From assembly GCA_037157565.1 (NCBI GenBank), contig JAZHRO010000063.1, positions 92,070,001-92,134,000 of the forward strand: DNA of 64,000 nt. Direction: 5' to 3'. Positions 47,821 to 59,671 of the stretch are shown piece by piece. Made by a program: the position numbers and the translations under genes. How positions within the stretch are numbered: position 1 is the first letter of the stretch; each line of letters begins with the position of its first letter. The stretch comes from Thalassia testudinum. Taxonomy: Eukaryota; Streptophyta; Magnoliopsida; Alismatales; Hydrocharitaceae. The notes under the pieces are model-generated. The model saw only the letters and a list, made by a program, of their open reading frames with translations. It searched no databases and was not told the DNA's origin.

Positions 47821-49783
47821 TGACGGAGAGATTTTCGTTTAGTTGTGATAGCAATAGAGGGTATGTCGTTGTAATTAATGTGGTGGAAATCTCTCAATCA
47901 AAAATTAACATAGATATGAATTTAAAACACAATAAAAGATGTCATATCCACTGGGAGGAATAGACCAATAAATTCACGAGTTGAGCAATACATAGTTTGC
48001 AGACTCTTCCGCAACTTTAATGTGAGGAATATGCAATTTTAAATGAAGCTTGCAATTTCCTTAAGGTTCAGGGGTATTTATGTAATTTTCACGTCTGGAA
48101 TTAAGCTCCAAAAATATGTGTATGATGCATGTGTAATGGCTTATCATGTAAATTCAACTTTCACGGAATTCTGATTTGAAATTCAAGGTTAAATCATGCA
48201 CATAACACAAGTGAAATAATTTCAGGAAAGTATGAGTGCATCAATGCAATGTGGCCTGAATAAAATATAAATATATAATTGGCAATGGCATTGAATGTAA
48301 TTATTAATGGAGAAGAAAACATAGGATTTCTCCTTTCTCTTCCTCGCATGGGCGGCCGTGCACAGTTGGCGGTGAGAGTCGTTGGGGAGGTGCGCCTCGA
48401 TGAGGGCTACGCAACGACAGTGATGCGGCGACCAGAGGTGGTCGGCAGCGACCGGGCGGAGGAGAAGGCTCGCCGGCCTGCTGGAGGAGGAGGCCATTTT
48501 TGAAGAGGATGGCATTGCTACTGTGGCCCGCACGGCTGCGCGCTGGGCCCGCACGTGCACAAGGCGTTCTGCAGGCCGCTTAGGCATGCGGGGTCTTGTG
48601 GGTGTGCGGCTGCAGGGTGGAGTGAGGAGGTCTGAAGCAGCACCTACAAGGGTGCTAAGAGGGTAGCACACGGAGGGGAGTGCGCCACATGCCTGCGGTG
48701 TAGCACCTACGGGTTTGGTGAGGGCGTGCGGGGTCTTGGCGTGGAGGCAGTGCCTACAGGCAATGCTGGCTTGAGCACCTGCAGGCGGTGTTGGCTTGAG
48801 TGCCTGTGGGCGGTTGTGTGGCGAGGGTGCGGTGGGGCTGTGCCTACAGAGAGCTCGCAAGGGCGCATGCGCGCAAGTGGTGGAAGTTGGCACCTACAGT
48901 GGAGATGGTGCAGGCAGTGGAAGGCTTGGTGTCGCGGTGTGGCTTGCTGCTTCCTGCTGTGCAGCGCTTAAGGTTGCTAGTTGGAGGGCGCGGTGGACTG
49001 CGGGTGTGGCGCTGGGCGCAGGCTTGAAGGGCGCGGTGTGGGCATGCCTGGCATGCTGTGGGGGAGCGATGAGGGCACGGTGGCATGGGTGCACTGGTAC
49101 GTGCCTGCAGACAATGCAAGGGCAGGTGGTGGTGCGCCTGCAGGCTGCGAGCGCTTGGCAGTAGCGGTGCCGCGGGTGCGCGGTGATGGAAGGTTTGGCA
49201 TAGTGCACGCAATGCTTACGTGGTCATCCCTCTCCATGGTGGGGAAGGTGGATATCCCCTCAAGGGGGAGGAAGAAGACCTCGAAGATGAAGATGCCACC
49301 CTTTGCCAAGCCTTTTTTTTTCTTTTTATCGCCTCTCCCCACGTGAGTTAAGGGATTTTTAAATCCCTTACTAAATTTGGCCTTCGACTGTTGAGGAGCT
49401 ATTGAGGCCGGTCGGGAGACTCAGTTGAGGCCGGCGACTGTTGGGGAGGGGAGAATTTAATTCACCCCCCTCAGCTCTTGCAATTTATTCCTGCAACAAC
49501 AAAACATAAAATAATTATATACTAAATTATAGAATGCAATAAATAGATAAAAACTCAAATAATGATGCATGTACTTATTTAATGACCTAGCTCTTGCAAT
49601 TTATTCCTGTAACAACAAAACATAAAATAATTACATACTAAATTATAGAATGCAATAAATAGATAAAAACTCAAATAATGATGCATGTACTTATTTAATG
49701 ACCTAATGTAATTATTAACCAACATACAATGTTAGAATTGAATTACTTAGGCATAGCAATAGTCCATTAAAATGGACTCATTA
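47821..49783 (-). repeat. R6 3' LTR (1,963 bp)
   Basis: Paired with 54638-56506. It contains a GC-rich block (48330-49300) with degenerate GTGCCTGCGGGCGGT-like units, and a 118-bp tandem duplication absent from the other LTR. Frames here (48222-48893, 48844-49212 and others) are by-products of the GC-rich block. Confidence 0.88.
49472..49707. repeat. 118-bp tandem duplication in R6 3' LTR
   Basis: Two nearly identical units, each starting AGCTCTTGCAATTTATTCCT and ending TTTAATGACCT. The other R6 LTR has one unit (about 56309-56427), so the duplication arose after integration or during the last reverse transcription. Confidence 0.9.
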
Positions 49784-49821
49784 AATACCCTCATGCCTAA
49801 GATTTGCTAGTCCCTAGCAAA
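49784..49821 (-). promoter_or_regulatory. R6 polypurine tract and pre-PPT hairpin
   Basis: TTTGCTAG (49803-49810), loop TCC, CTAGCAAA (49814-49821) is a perfect 8-bp stem. On the minus strand it is followed by GGCATGAGGGTATT and the LTR start. Confidence 0.75.
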
Positions 49822-50480
49822 AATAATAGAAATAATCAGAAGATTTCTTCTTTTCTTATTTCAAAACTTTAGAAATCCAGACAAATGTGATGTGATGATA
49901 GCCTAGGTAACGGATCTAGGTGAAAAGCCAATTCGCATTTGCAGTTCGTACTTCACCCTTGGTAAATATTGCTGTCAGGATAGGCAACTACTTCCCTCGG
50001 GGATAAAGTAGAAGATAATCTATAATTTGACCCCGGCTTTTGGCTTAGGTAGGAGATATCAAGTTAAATGGATTTGTATTTGGTGGCACATACTCATCTA
50101 GTGCTACATGTAATCTAGTACTACAGACTCTAGATTAATAAACTATTAGACAAGTCAACTCTGAGAGAGGCTACACAACTGTGCTCTCTTGATGTTCCTA
50201 GGTGCTCACTCTTTTCTTTCTTTTTGAGATCATAAATCTCGCTAGATTCCGTAATTGTACTCACTGTTTGGTGGCCTCACATGGCATCCACACTTTAATT
50301 AAAGTCCTAATAATTCTACGACTAAGTTAGAGTCCTCAACCAGTATTTGGGTGATCATAAATACTGAAAGGTAGGTATGGGTCATATTTGGTGGAACGCG
50401 ATAAGGGTTTTTGTTGCCTCAGAAACAATGTTACAATGATAAAATTATAATTCTGGACTCCTTTTTCTTTTCTCTTTCTC

Positions 50481-50512
<32 letters not shown>

Positions 50513-51519
50513 TATTTATTTTTTTGTTTCTTCTTCTCTTTCTTTTTCTTTTTCTTTTTTCTTTTTCCTTTTCTTTCTTTATTAATCGACACAACATGAT
50601 ACAGACTTTTATTTATGAGGCATTATTAGAGATGATGATGGTCAAGAGGATATTGTGTGGCTTATTTGGTGGAAGTACCTATTCTCAGCACTGGGAAGGA
50701 ATGGATAGGACAGGCATATTTCTGACCTTTGACACTATTACCCTCCTTCAGCTGAGGACTCTATGAAGAATGGTCGTAACCATCCACCATAGTCATAGCT
50801 TTATTAAGACACCATTTCTGTGTATTTGCCATATTTGGTGACTCTCAGGAATTCACACAAAGTACGCACACAGGAACAGAGAGCGAAAACTATGCCTAAC
50901 TCTAAAGTATCATCATCTAATTATCCAAAACTTAAGAGTCCTTGCACTAGATTTAGTGCACCAATAATCTCTCTACTTTCTTCTAACAAATATGAGGTGG
51001 ATCTACTAGAAAATAGTATGCCTAACTCCCTATGAACTGTCTAAGGGTTCAGTAGACTACAAATGCTTATTGGTTTTCTTCAAGGATCCATTACCAAGTC
51101 TACGTGCACGTGAAATAAATGTACTGGATTCTAAACTTAAGAAATAATTTAAGAAGAAAAGCCTCCAATGACAAAGGTATTCTTCTAGGGACTAACCCAT
51201 TCAGCTCAAGAAAAGAGGATTTTTTTTTTATATGCTAACCTAAATGCATGAATACTTTCTAAAATGCAAATGCACCCCCCATGCCTAAATCCTACAATGT
51301 CCCCATTGTAAAATTAAAACAAGAGGAGAAAGGAAAGAAATCACCTGATGATGGTGTTATTCAGACCGCTGGGTGTCCTCCCAAGAAGCACTGCATTTTC
51401 TGTCAGCAGCCAGACTTAGAAGGAACCTATAAGTCTGGTTCCAGATAGAAAAGGTTAGGCCCTAAAAATATGTGTAACAGTGAGAGCCTAGAAAATAGGT
51501 AGCCACAGATGTTGGCGAG
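49822..51519 (-). other. R6 3' interior, non-coding
   Basis: Contains the TACAATG, TCCC loop, CATTGTA hairpin (51292-51309) next to CACCCCCCATGC, the GGGTGTCCTCCC word (51371-51382), and a T/C-rich tract (50460-50580). No supported frame. Confidence 0.6.
50460..50582. repeat. T/C-rich simple tract in R6
   Basis: Runs of TTTTTATTTTTA and TTTCTTTTTC. The Phe/Leu-rich frame here is an artefact of base composition. It is the complement of the A-rich post-pol tract of R5. Confidence 0.85.
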
Positions 51520-53391
51520 CTAATGATGCAACATAATAGCAAATGCTTGCCAGAAGATATGAAAGCGAAGAACCTTGTTGGCTACCTTGGGAGGTCTAGA
51601 AATAATAAAAGGAATATGAAAAGGGACCTCCCAAAATGGAATAAGTGGACGATAACAAGGATCCTCCAAAGCAGGATGGGTTTTAAAAGATATAAACATT
51701 AATATTTGAAACCCTTGAATGGCAAGACTAAAAGTACAAGCATCAATCCACACTCGCCATTCTACCTGAGGATGTACTGGCCTAATATGTTCTCCAGAAA
51801 GAATGTATATGAGCAGATATCTAAGCCAAGGATCGATTAGGGAGTATAAGGGTTGTTTGTAGTGTTGGAAGGTAATGGTTAAGTCTAATGAGGGCTTAGT
51901 CAGTGTCAGGTCCAATTCCAACAATGATTCAGATTGTGTATACTCCCTAACAATTGTAGACAACTACAGGTTACCCTGCCTAGCATTAATGATCGGAGTC
52001 ATATTTGAATCAAGGGTAGACTCCAAATTACAACTCTTTGATGGCAGGGTCAAAATATCTAAATCATTATCATTAAGCTCATCCCCGAATTCATTTGGTT
52101 CACTCAAATTTTTGTCGGGGTGTATATGTGATTCATTAGGAGTTGGATAAGTATCCTCAATTATTCCTAAAGGAGGATCAGTCTTAACATTTTGGAGCAA
52201 GCCTATATCACTGAATTTGTTATTCTTCTCAGGGTATAAATCCTTAATTGACATGTTTTGTCCTTGAGAGTCTCCCCTAGGCTTCTCACTATTTTGTTTA
52301 TCCTCCTCCAATATCAACTCCTATTTTGGTGGAGGATGATTCTCAAAAGAAGGGAGGAATCTGGATTTCACCATATTATTTATATCCTCTAGAGGTAAAT
52401 CCTCGAATAATAATTAATTCCCCTGTGATTCACTCCAGATTTTCAGTCCAGGTTTCTCTATTGGGGCATCCTCATCCTCTGAAATAGACTCTTCATATCC
52501 CTAAGACCAAAATTGATCTAATTCATCCTCCATTCCCTTAGGGTCACCTTCATTGGGTGCATTTAAATCCTCAGGATACTGTATGGTAGGTGTTGATTCC
52601 CTAAGTGGAGGGTCAGGAGTAGGCTCACTAAGGGTAGAATGAGATTCCACTAGATAATCCGTAGGGGAAGTGATAAGAATAATAGAACCTTGACCTGGGT
52701 TGGTAGGGGTAAGGAGAATACTATCATTGGGATCAAGGTCCTCAAGAGGTACCATCTTCCCTTACTTTTGACTCCAATATAGATCGGGTGGATAATCACT
52801 ATGATCGTTCTCCTCTAGTGGCCGTGTCTCATTGGGAGAGTCTAAGTGATAGCTACATAAAACTGGATCCCTATTGTCATTAGTTTCCTTAGAATTATTT
52901 TCATGATCATGGTCGTATGGGTAGGGATCAGAATTATTGGGAAGCGTGTAGCTAAGCTGTCTTATTTCTTCATTTAAGTGTTGACTATTCCTCAACATCT
53001 CTCCCATTGATTCCATCATTTACTTTTGCTATTTTTGCATTTCTATCATAAAAGAGGAGAGACTACTATTATCAGGTTGGGGAGGATAGTCAATTTCAAG
53101 CTTTGGTTGACTAGGGGTATCGGTCCAACCTCGATACAGAAGATCATGAAGGGTGGGAGGGTTGGGTGTTTGCATGAAAGTAGGGATTTCAGGGTTGGAA
53201 AATCCTGCTCCTAGGCTCTGCTCAAAAGTGGGAGTTATTAAGTCAGCACTCACAGGATAAGAATAAGAATGATCCCATGAATTGTCAATGTACCCATCAA
53301 AGGATGGATACGCTCGGGGCATGGGATCCTGATTAAAAGATGGGAAGTATTGGCTCTGATAATCTAAATGATAGGAGTAAGGGTGATCCAT
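51520..53391 (-). pseudogene. R6 unknown ORF (about 620 codons, stops but no frameshift)
   Basis: The frames 53391-53029, 53019-52762, 52755-52501, 52317-51964 and 51963-51520 are all in one phase and form a single reading frame with several internal stops (a TAG and a TAA near 53025, others near 52757, 52500, 52320 and 51964). Order: a Tyr/Pro/Ser-rich N-terminus starting MDHPYSYHLDYQSQYF; a Met/Gln-rich probable coiled coil (MMESMGEMLRNSQHLNEE) recalling the MQKQHKDE stretch of R5 Gag; a long acidic Pro/Glu/Asp region; and a hydrophobic aromatic C-terminus (PWLRYLLIYIL, IQGFQILMFISF and HIFWQAFAIML). No retroviral motif is present. It could be a gag-derived or env-like protein. Unknown. Confidence 0.6.
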
Positions 53392-54616
53392 TTCTTAAAG
53401 CAAAACAGTTTTAACTCTCTTAGAATTTAGAAGAATTCAGAACACAAGTAGAAACTTCCTAGAGAGTTCTACTGTCAAAGCAAATGCAAATTCAATGGGA
53501 TTTGTTTTTAGTAGATTGTAGGTCTTAGAATTAAATGTTCAGTTGATGGCTAAACAAGTTTTGCACAAATTACTCTTCCTAGCCCAACCTTCACCGGTGC
53601 CTATAACCTACTCGCAAGGGATGGAAGTCTCGAATTGAGCCCACACATGAGGAACCGAAGTAACTTGGTGGATAGGCTTGTTGATTTTCGACTAACTTCC
53701 CTTGTGGTGCAAAAGAGGAGAGGTAGAATTTATCTAGTGACCTTATGTGTGAGGTGCACGGTGTCTCAGGTGTGCAAATATACGATCGTGTTTTGAGTTT
53801 TGAAATATTGCAAACAAGATCTTTTTGCACACAATTTTAAGTCATAGATTTTACGGTCCAACCTCTTAACAGTCCCAATTTTTAAAGTGACCACTGAATT
53901 AATTCGATTCAAGCACTTTAGTGGTCTTAGATTTAGGTTCAATGCAGATGCATGATAGGTAATTGATGCTCAAGAGAAGACGTACCTTATTCCAACTTTC
54001 TTCGTGCAATAATGAATGCAATGCAGGAAAAATAAACTAGATGCTACTCATTCAGTCCTAGATGGTCGTCTTATAGATATGCAGCTTCTAGCAGGTAGTT
54101 CAATTTTTTTTTTTAATAAAAATAATAAGCAAACATACCTAATCTAACTAACTAACAAACATGCAGTTCAAATAATTCAAATAATCCTATAATCTAAATA
54201 AATGGGAACACGCTCCCAAAAATACACTCCCGCATACAAAAGCAATAAGAAATAAAGAAGCACTGGGAATACGTTCCCAAAAATACCCGACAAGGGTCCA
54301 AAAGACAATAATTAAATTCTAATGTCTATCTAAACTAAATCTAAACTAAGATCTATTGACTAAATCAAAAATAGGCTCCTCCGTAAGCCTATGTGGGTGG
54401 GATCAAGGCCCACGTGTTCCTGTTGCTGGCCTTCAGGTGGCGTCGAGGTCCACCAAAAAGATCTCTCCGCCGTGCGTGTCGTTCAGGGTCAATGTCGTTG
54501 CTTTGCTGTGCCTGTCACCGTGTCAGATTCCTCTGACAATAAAAAAAATGATCAAATAACTACGCAACTCAGAATATTCAAAAAAATAATACCATGAATC
54601 TATTGCATCTGTTGCC
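53392..54616 (-). other. R6 leader
   Basis: About 1.2 kb between primer site and ORF. It contains a poly-A tract (minus strand, near 54105), and no frame with recognisable content. Confidence 0.55.
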
Positions 54617-54634
54617 TCCCTGACAATGGCACCA
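54617..54634 (-). promoter_or_regulatory. R6 primer binding site (tRNA-Asp type)
   Basis: Minus strand TGGTGCCATTGTCAGGGA, 14 of 18 matches to the tRNA-Asp complement. All four mismatches are C-to-T or G-to-A. It lies 3 nt from the LTR boundary at 54638 and fixes orientation. Confidence 0.85.
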
Positions 54635-54637
54635 TTT

Positions 54638-56506
54638 TGACGGAGAGATTTTCTCTTAGTTGTGATAGCAATAGAGGATATGTCGTTGTAACTAATGTAG
54701 TGGAAATCTCTCAATTAAAAATTAACATAGATATGAATTTAAACCACAATAAAGGATGTCGTATCCACAAGGAGGAATCGACCAATAAATTCATGAGTCG
54801 AGGAATACATAGTTTGCAGACTCTTCTGCAACTTTAATGCGAGGAATATGATATTTTAAATGAAGCTTGCAATTTCCATAAAGGTTTAGGGGTATTTACG
54901 CAGTTTTCACTTCAGTAATTAAGCTCCAAAAATATATGTATGATGCATGTGTAATGGCTTATCATGTAAATACAACTTTCATGCAATTCTGATTTCATAT
55001 TCAAGGTTAAATCATGCACATAACACAAGTGAAATAATTTCAGGAAAGTAGGAGTGCATCGATGCAATGTGGCCTCGAATATATAATTGGCAATGGCATT
55101 GAATGTAATTATTAATGGAGAAGAAAATAGATGATTTCTCCTCTCTCTTCCTCACGTGGGTGGCCATGCACGGTTGGCGGCGAGAGTCGATGGGGAGGTG
55201 CGCCTCGACGAGGGCTACGCAACGGCGGTGACGCAGCGGCCAGAGGTGGCCAGCGGCGGTCGGGCGGAAAAGAAGGTCTGCCGGCTTGTTGGAGGAGGAG
55301 GCAATGCGTGAAGAGAATGGTGTCGCTGCTGTGGCCCGCTCGGCTGTGCACTAAGTGCGCGCTCGCAAGGCATTCTGCAGGCTACTTAGGCGCGCGGGGT
55401 CTTGTGGCCGTGCTCCTGTAGGGTGGTGAGAGGAGGTCTGAAGCAGCGCCTACAAGGGTTCTTAGAGGGCAGCACATGGAGGGCGGTGTCCCGCATGCCT
55501 GCGGTGCAGTATCTGCGGGTTTGGTGAGGGCGCGTGGGGTCTTGATGTGGAGGCAGTGCCTGCGGGTGGTGCTGGCTTGAGTGCCTACAGGCAATGCTGG
55601 GTTGAGTGCCTGCGGGCGGTTGCGTGGAGAGGGTGCGGTGGGGCTGCGCCTGTAGAGGGCTCGTAAGGGTGCACATGCGTAGGTGGTGGAAGATGGCGCC
55701 TACGGTGGAGAGGGTGCGGGTGGTGGAAGGCTTGGCACCGCGGTGTGGCTTGCTGCTTCCTGCTGTGCAGCGCCTTCGAGCGCTGGTTGGAGGGTGCGGT
55801 GGATTGCGGGTGCGGCACTAGGCGTAGGCTTGAATGGCACGGTGTGGGTGCGCCTGGCAAGCTGTGGGGGAGCGGTGATGGCGCGGTGGCGCAGGTGTGC
55901 GAGTGTGCGACTACAGACAGTGCAAGGGCAAGCAGTGGTGCACCTACAGGCAATGCAAGGGCAGGTGGTGGTGCGCCTGTAGGCTGCGAGCACTTGGCAG
56001 TAGCGGTGACACGGGTGCGTGGTGATGGAACGTTTGTCACAGTGCACGCAGTGCTCACAGGGTTTGCCCTCTCCACGGTGGCGAAGGTGGATATCCCCTC
56101 AAGGGGGAGGAAGAAGACCCCGAAGATGAAGATGCCGCTCTTTGCCAAGCCTTTTTTTTCTTTTTATCTCCTCTCCCCACGTGAGTTAAGGGATTTTTAA
56201 ATCCCTTACTAAATTTGGCCTTCGGCTGTTGAGGAGCTGTTGAGGCCGGTCGGGAGACTCAGTTGAGGCCGGTGGCTATTAGGGAGGGGAGAATTTAATT
56301 CACCCCCCTCAGCTCTTGCAATTTATTCCTGCAACAACAAAACATAAAATAATTACATACTAAATTATAGAATGCAATAAAATAGATAAAAACTCAAATA
56401 ATGATGCATGTACTTATTTAATGACCTAATGTAATTATTAACCAACATACAATGTTAGAATTGAATTACTTAGGCGTAACAATAGTCCACTAAAATGGAC
56501 TCATCA
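54638..56506 (-). repeat. R6 5' LTR (1,869 bp)
   Basis: Starts (minus) TGATGAGTCCATTTTAGTGG and ends CTCTCCGTCA. It has a GC-rich minisatellite-like block (55130-56150). Positions 55905-55990 hold two ACAGACAGTGCAAGGGCA-like units where the other LTR has one. Confidence 0.88.
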
Positions 56507-56511
56507 CCAGC
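56507..56511. repeat. R6 target duplication, right copy (CCAGC)
   Basis: Matches CCTGC at 47816-47820 with one change. Confidence 0.65.
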
Positions 56512-58218
56512 CTGATCCTTCTAAGCTTGAATTCGACTAGAGAAACCCCCAACTTTCATCCCTCCTCCTCTGGTCGAATTGCTCTTCAAGCTCTGGTGAC
56601 TCTCCCAGCCTCCCCTCGTCGTCTGACCGCAATACCAGTGGTAGACTCTTCCTTCTTACTTTCTTCCACATCGAGCAACACCCGCCGGTGCCCCTATCTC
56701 CTTCATTCTCACCGTCCACCTCTCATCGGAGCAGTTTCTTCCCCGACGCTAACCACACCGTAATTGGTGCCGCCTCGACTCCCCTTCATCCATCAACTAC
56801 CTAGATAAGCCCCTTACCTCCTCTACTTCATTTTTCATCTTAACTGCACCCAATTTCGACCACGCTACCGCCCGTTCACCGTCATCAATTCCGCGTCCGG
56901 CCACTCTTCCGACGAAGTGCTTCCATTGCTACATCGCCCCATACTCCTCGCCGACACTCCCATGAGCTCCGCCTCATCCATCTGCACCGAACCCCCATCT
57001 TTATTTCCCATTTCCTCCACTCAAATGACCACCAAAACAAACCCATCACCGACCACCTTCTTCGAGTCCGTCCGACCACCACGCACCTTCATCCTCCACG
57101 AAACCATTGCCATTACATTCACCAACGTTCGAAGAATGTTTTGAGGTGTTTTGATGTGGTCAAAAGGCCTTATTCTCTATTTCAGGTTCTAGGCTGGAGC
57201 TCCGTCGCTGCATTGTCTTGTCTGACCAAGTTCATGGTGTTCTAGCTATGCAAGGTCCAAGTCTTCACTCCAAGAGACATGGTTTCACTCCAGGACCCTC
57301 TCCAGGTCCTCAATTGGGGACTTCAAGGAGCGTTGTGAGGCCAATTGGAAGATCCTCACAACTGCAGGCGCATGCAAAGAAGCAGGGACATTTAGTCCCA
57401 CATCGTTCGTTGAAGTGCTGAGGCACACGCATAAATTGAATTTCTTCTGTAGGCTTATCGCCTTAGCACGCATAGGGGGAGGTCCCCGCACTCACGCCTC
57501 ACGTGCCTCATCCGCCACTCTAACCCCGCGGACCTGGTGTGCCCGATAACCCACCTAACCTAAGCACTCCTCAGCTGTGACCCACGCCCGCAGCCCTGGT
57601 CCCAGGTGCGTGTGTGCCCGAAAACCCGATATACTTAGAAAGTCCCTTTCAGGGTGGAGCCTAAGAGAGAAAGGGAAGGAGAGATTGCGCGTGGTAGGGG
57701 GTTTTGCTACAGAGAATATTGGCTGACACTTAGCCAATTCAAGAAGCCCCTCCCCTATGTGAAAAGGCTGAACAAAGAACAAGAAGGAGAGGACCCGCAG
57801 AATAGAGAAGAAGAAGAAGCCAAAAAAGAGAAGCAGAAGAAAAGAGAAGAGAAGAGGGAGCTGTAGCAGAGAAAGAAGACAAAGAAGAAGAAAAATCTTA
57901 GCACTATAGCACAGGGCTACTTAAGACGTCTGATACTTTGATGGCATATATTTGAGACATTGATTTAAGTGTTATTTGTGAGGAGTAATTGGTGATTTAA
58001 ATCACCATTTTACTCCATTCTTTTTGCATATGGATTTGACATTACTTTTATTGTAATATTTATTCTTGATTTAAATTGTGATTTTGAGCTTTAAATTCCA
58101 TATTGCTCCCTGTGTTCGACCTCGGAACCTTTTCGAGTAATAAAATTTATTTGTTTAAGCACTATTTTGGCTATACTACAACACGACAATCTCAAAACAC
58201 CGATTTAGCACGTGAGCA

Positions 58219-59633
58219 GTGAGCTTCATTGGACGATGGAGAATGTGGTGGCGATGACGATTTGTTTTGAGGAGGATGGTGATGGCCGGACGACGTCGAG
58301 GAAGGGGGCAGCGATGGCAGATGTCTTGTGGGGTCCTCGAGGTAGTGAAACCCTAATAAAGATAGGGCTTTTGCTCATCATGGCGTGGTGGAGGTCATGG
58401 AGTAGGTGGAGAGTGGAGACGGCAAACAGAGTGGCAAGGGCATGTCGTTGGAGTTTGGCAAGCATGGTCGCCGCCTACAGAGAAGGAGATGGAGAGGAGG
58501 GAGTTGTGGTGGTGGTTGTGAGGTCTGAGGGGTCCTAACTTATGCTACGGAGGAAGAGGAAGAAGGGAGAGTGCCAAGGAGGAGGAAAGGAGGATGGGAA
58601 GGTGGTCGGCATGACCGCCGGTCATGAGGAAGAAGAAGAGGACAGCGAGGTGAACAACAGTGAGGAAAAGGGAAGAGGTTGTGCTTTGATCGGCGACGAC
58701 TGGAGGAAGGTGAGGAAGGTGGTGGCACTACTCTTGAGTTTAGAGTGTACACTGAGGAAGAGAACGGGTCGCCGGGGTTGGAGACGAAGAGGTGGTCGCG
58801 GCTAAGGAGAAGGGCGAGAAGCACGGTCGAATCTCGACGTCCTCCAGCAGCATAAGGCGAGGAAGGTTTCTAGCTTGTTAGTGTGTAGGGAGAGGGTCAA
58901 AGGTTGCGGGAATGGCTCGCCGGAGTTGCGTGGTCGACAGTTGTAGAGGTGAAAGGTGAGGTTGTTGCTAGAGGGGGTATTTTTGCAAAGAAATTGAAAG
59001 TTGAGGGGGCATTTGTAAGGAAATCAGGAATTAAGGACCAAAATGCAAAGATGACAAAGATAAAGTTCAAATGAACCCAAATTTTTATGGTATCCTCATT
59101 TAGATATAAGGAAGTTGATGGTGACTTAAATTTTAGGTTTTGACATCGTTTTCATGGTCAATATACATTTAGACCCTAATTGTACCAAATACCCGTCTTT
59201 GATTCTGTTTTAGGTCAAAACGAGTTACGATCATCAAATGGACTATGCGAAACCTTATAGAATATTTTTAATTGATTTTTAGAAGGTTTAGATTATATTT
59301 ATTTACATAGAAACTATTCTAATTGAAGTGGGATTGAAATTAGGGTTTTTAATTAGAATTAAACATTCAATTTGAATGTAAGTCCTAAATTACTCAATAC
59401 CAACCCATTTTTGGACCTTTAAGCTCAATTGACCTTTAATTAATCATAAGTCCACCCTCCATCTCTTCTACATTCATAAATGTTCATGAAAATTACAGAA
59501 TTAACACCTTTTTCTATTAATTCCTCTCTCTTCAACCCTAATTGTTATACCCTTCAATGTATTTATCAGGTGAATTTAACCTTAGAACTTAGCTAAATTA
59601 GGTTAGATATAAAGAATGATGGTGATGCCATCA
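58219..59633 (-). mobile_element. R4 3' LTR, proximal part
   Basis: On the minus strand it starts at 59633 with TGATGGCATCACCATCA (perfect 6-bp stem, 5-nt loop), right after the polypurine tract. It runs down to the R5 insertion point at 58218 and continues at 35861. Plus frames here (58212-58538 and 58542-58805) lie in its purine-rich complement and are not genes. Confidence 0.7.
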
Positions 59634-59671
59634 TACCCCCATGCCTTCCATTTGCTAGTCCTTTAGCAAAT
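59634..59671 (-). promoter_or_regulatory. R4 polypurine tract and pre-PPT hairpin
   Basis: ATTTGCTA (59650-59657) and TAGCAAAT (59664-59671) are perfect 8-bp arms with a 6-nt loop. On the minus strand GGCATGGGGGTA follows and leads into the LTR. Confidence 0.78.

Larger units (their letters stand above)
47821..56506 (-). mobile_element. R6: non-autonomous Athila-like element
   Basis: An 8.7-kb element with LTRs 47821-49783 and 54638-56506, and TGATGAGTCC and CTCTCCGTCA ends on the minus strand. A tRNA-Asp-type primer site adjoins the upper LTR, so the element reads on the minus strand. Its interior carries the 3' landmarks of Athila elements but no protease, RT or integrase in any frame. Its only long frame is the unknown ORF at 51520-53391. 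It would have needed enzymes from another element. Confidence 0.85.
35862..58218 (+). mobile_element. R5: Athila-type Ty3/gypsy element (with R6 nested inside)
   Basis: LTRs at 35862-38552 and 46865-58218 (the latter split by R6), tRNA-Asp primer site, Athila-like gag, protease, RT/RNase H and integrase, and a polypurine tract before 46865. Without R6 the element is about 13.7 kb. Flanks GCAAG and GTGAG could be a 5-bp target duplication with two transitions. Recognition as Athila rests on primer type, gag words (NTYNLGWRNHPNF) and the non-chromodomain integrase. Confidence 0.88.
46865..58218 (+). repeat. R5 3' LTR (split by R6)
   Basis: LTR parts 46865-47820 and 56507-58218 (2,668 bp together) match 35862-38552. 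Its first 17 nt, TGATGGGAACACCATCA, form a perfect 6-bp stem with a 5-nt loop. The last bases CACGTGAGCA match the 5' LTR. Confidence 0.88.

Noticed and set aside
48222..49346. Several long frames on both strands in GC-rich DNA, repeated at 55131-56200
   Set aside because: They fall in the two R6 LTRs, overlap each other on both strands and differ between copies, as expected from few stop codons in GC-rich repeats.
58212..58824. Plus and minus frames of 87-108 codons
   Set aside because: They are Gly/Arg/Glu-rich or Ser/Pro-rich products of the purine-biased R4 LTR, not conserved with other LTRs.
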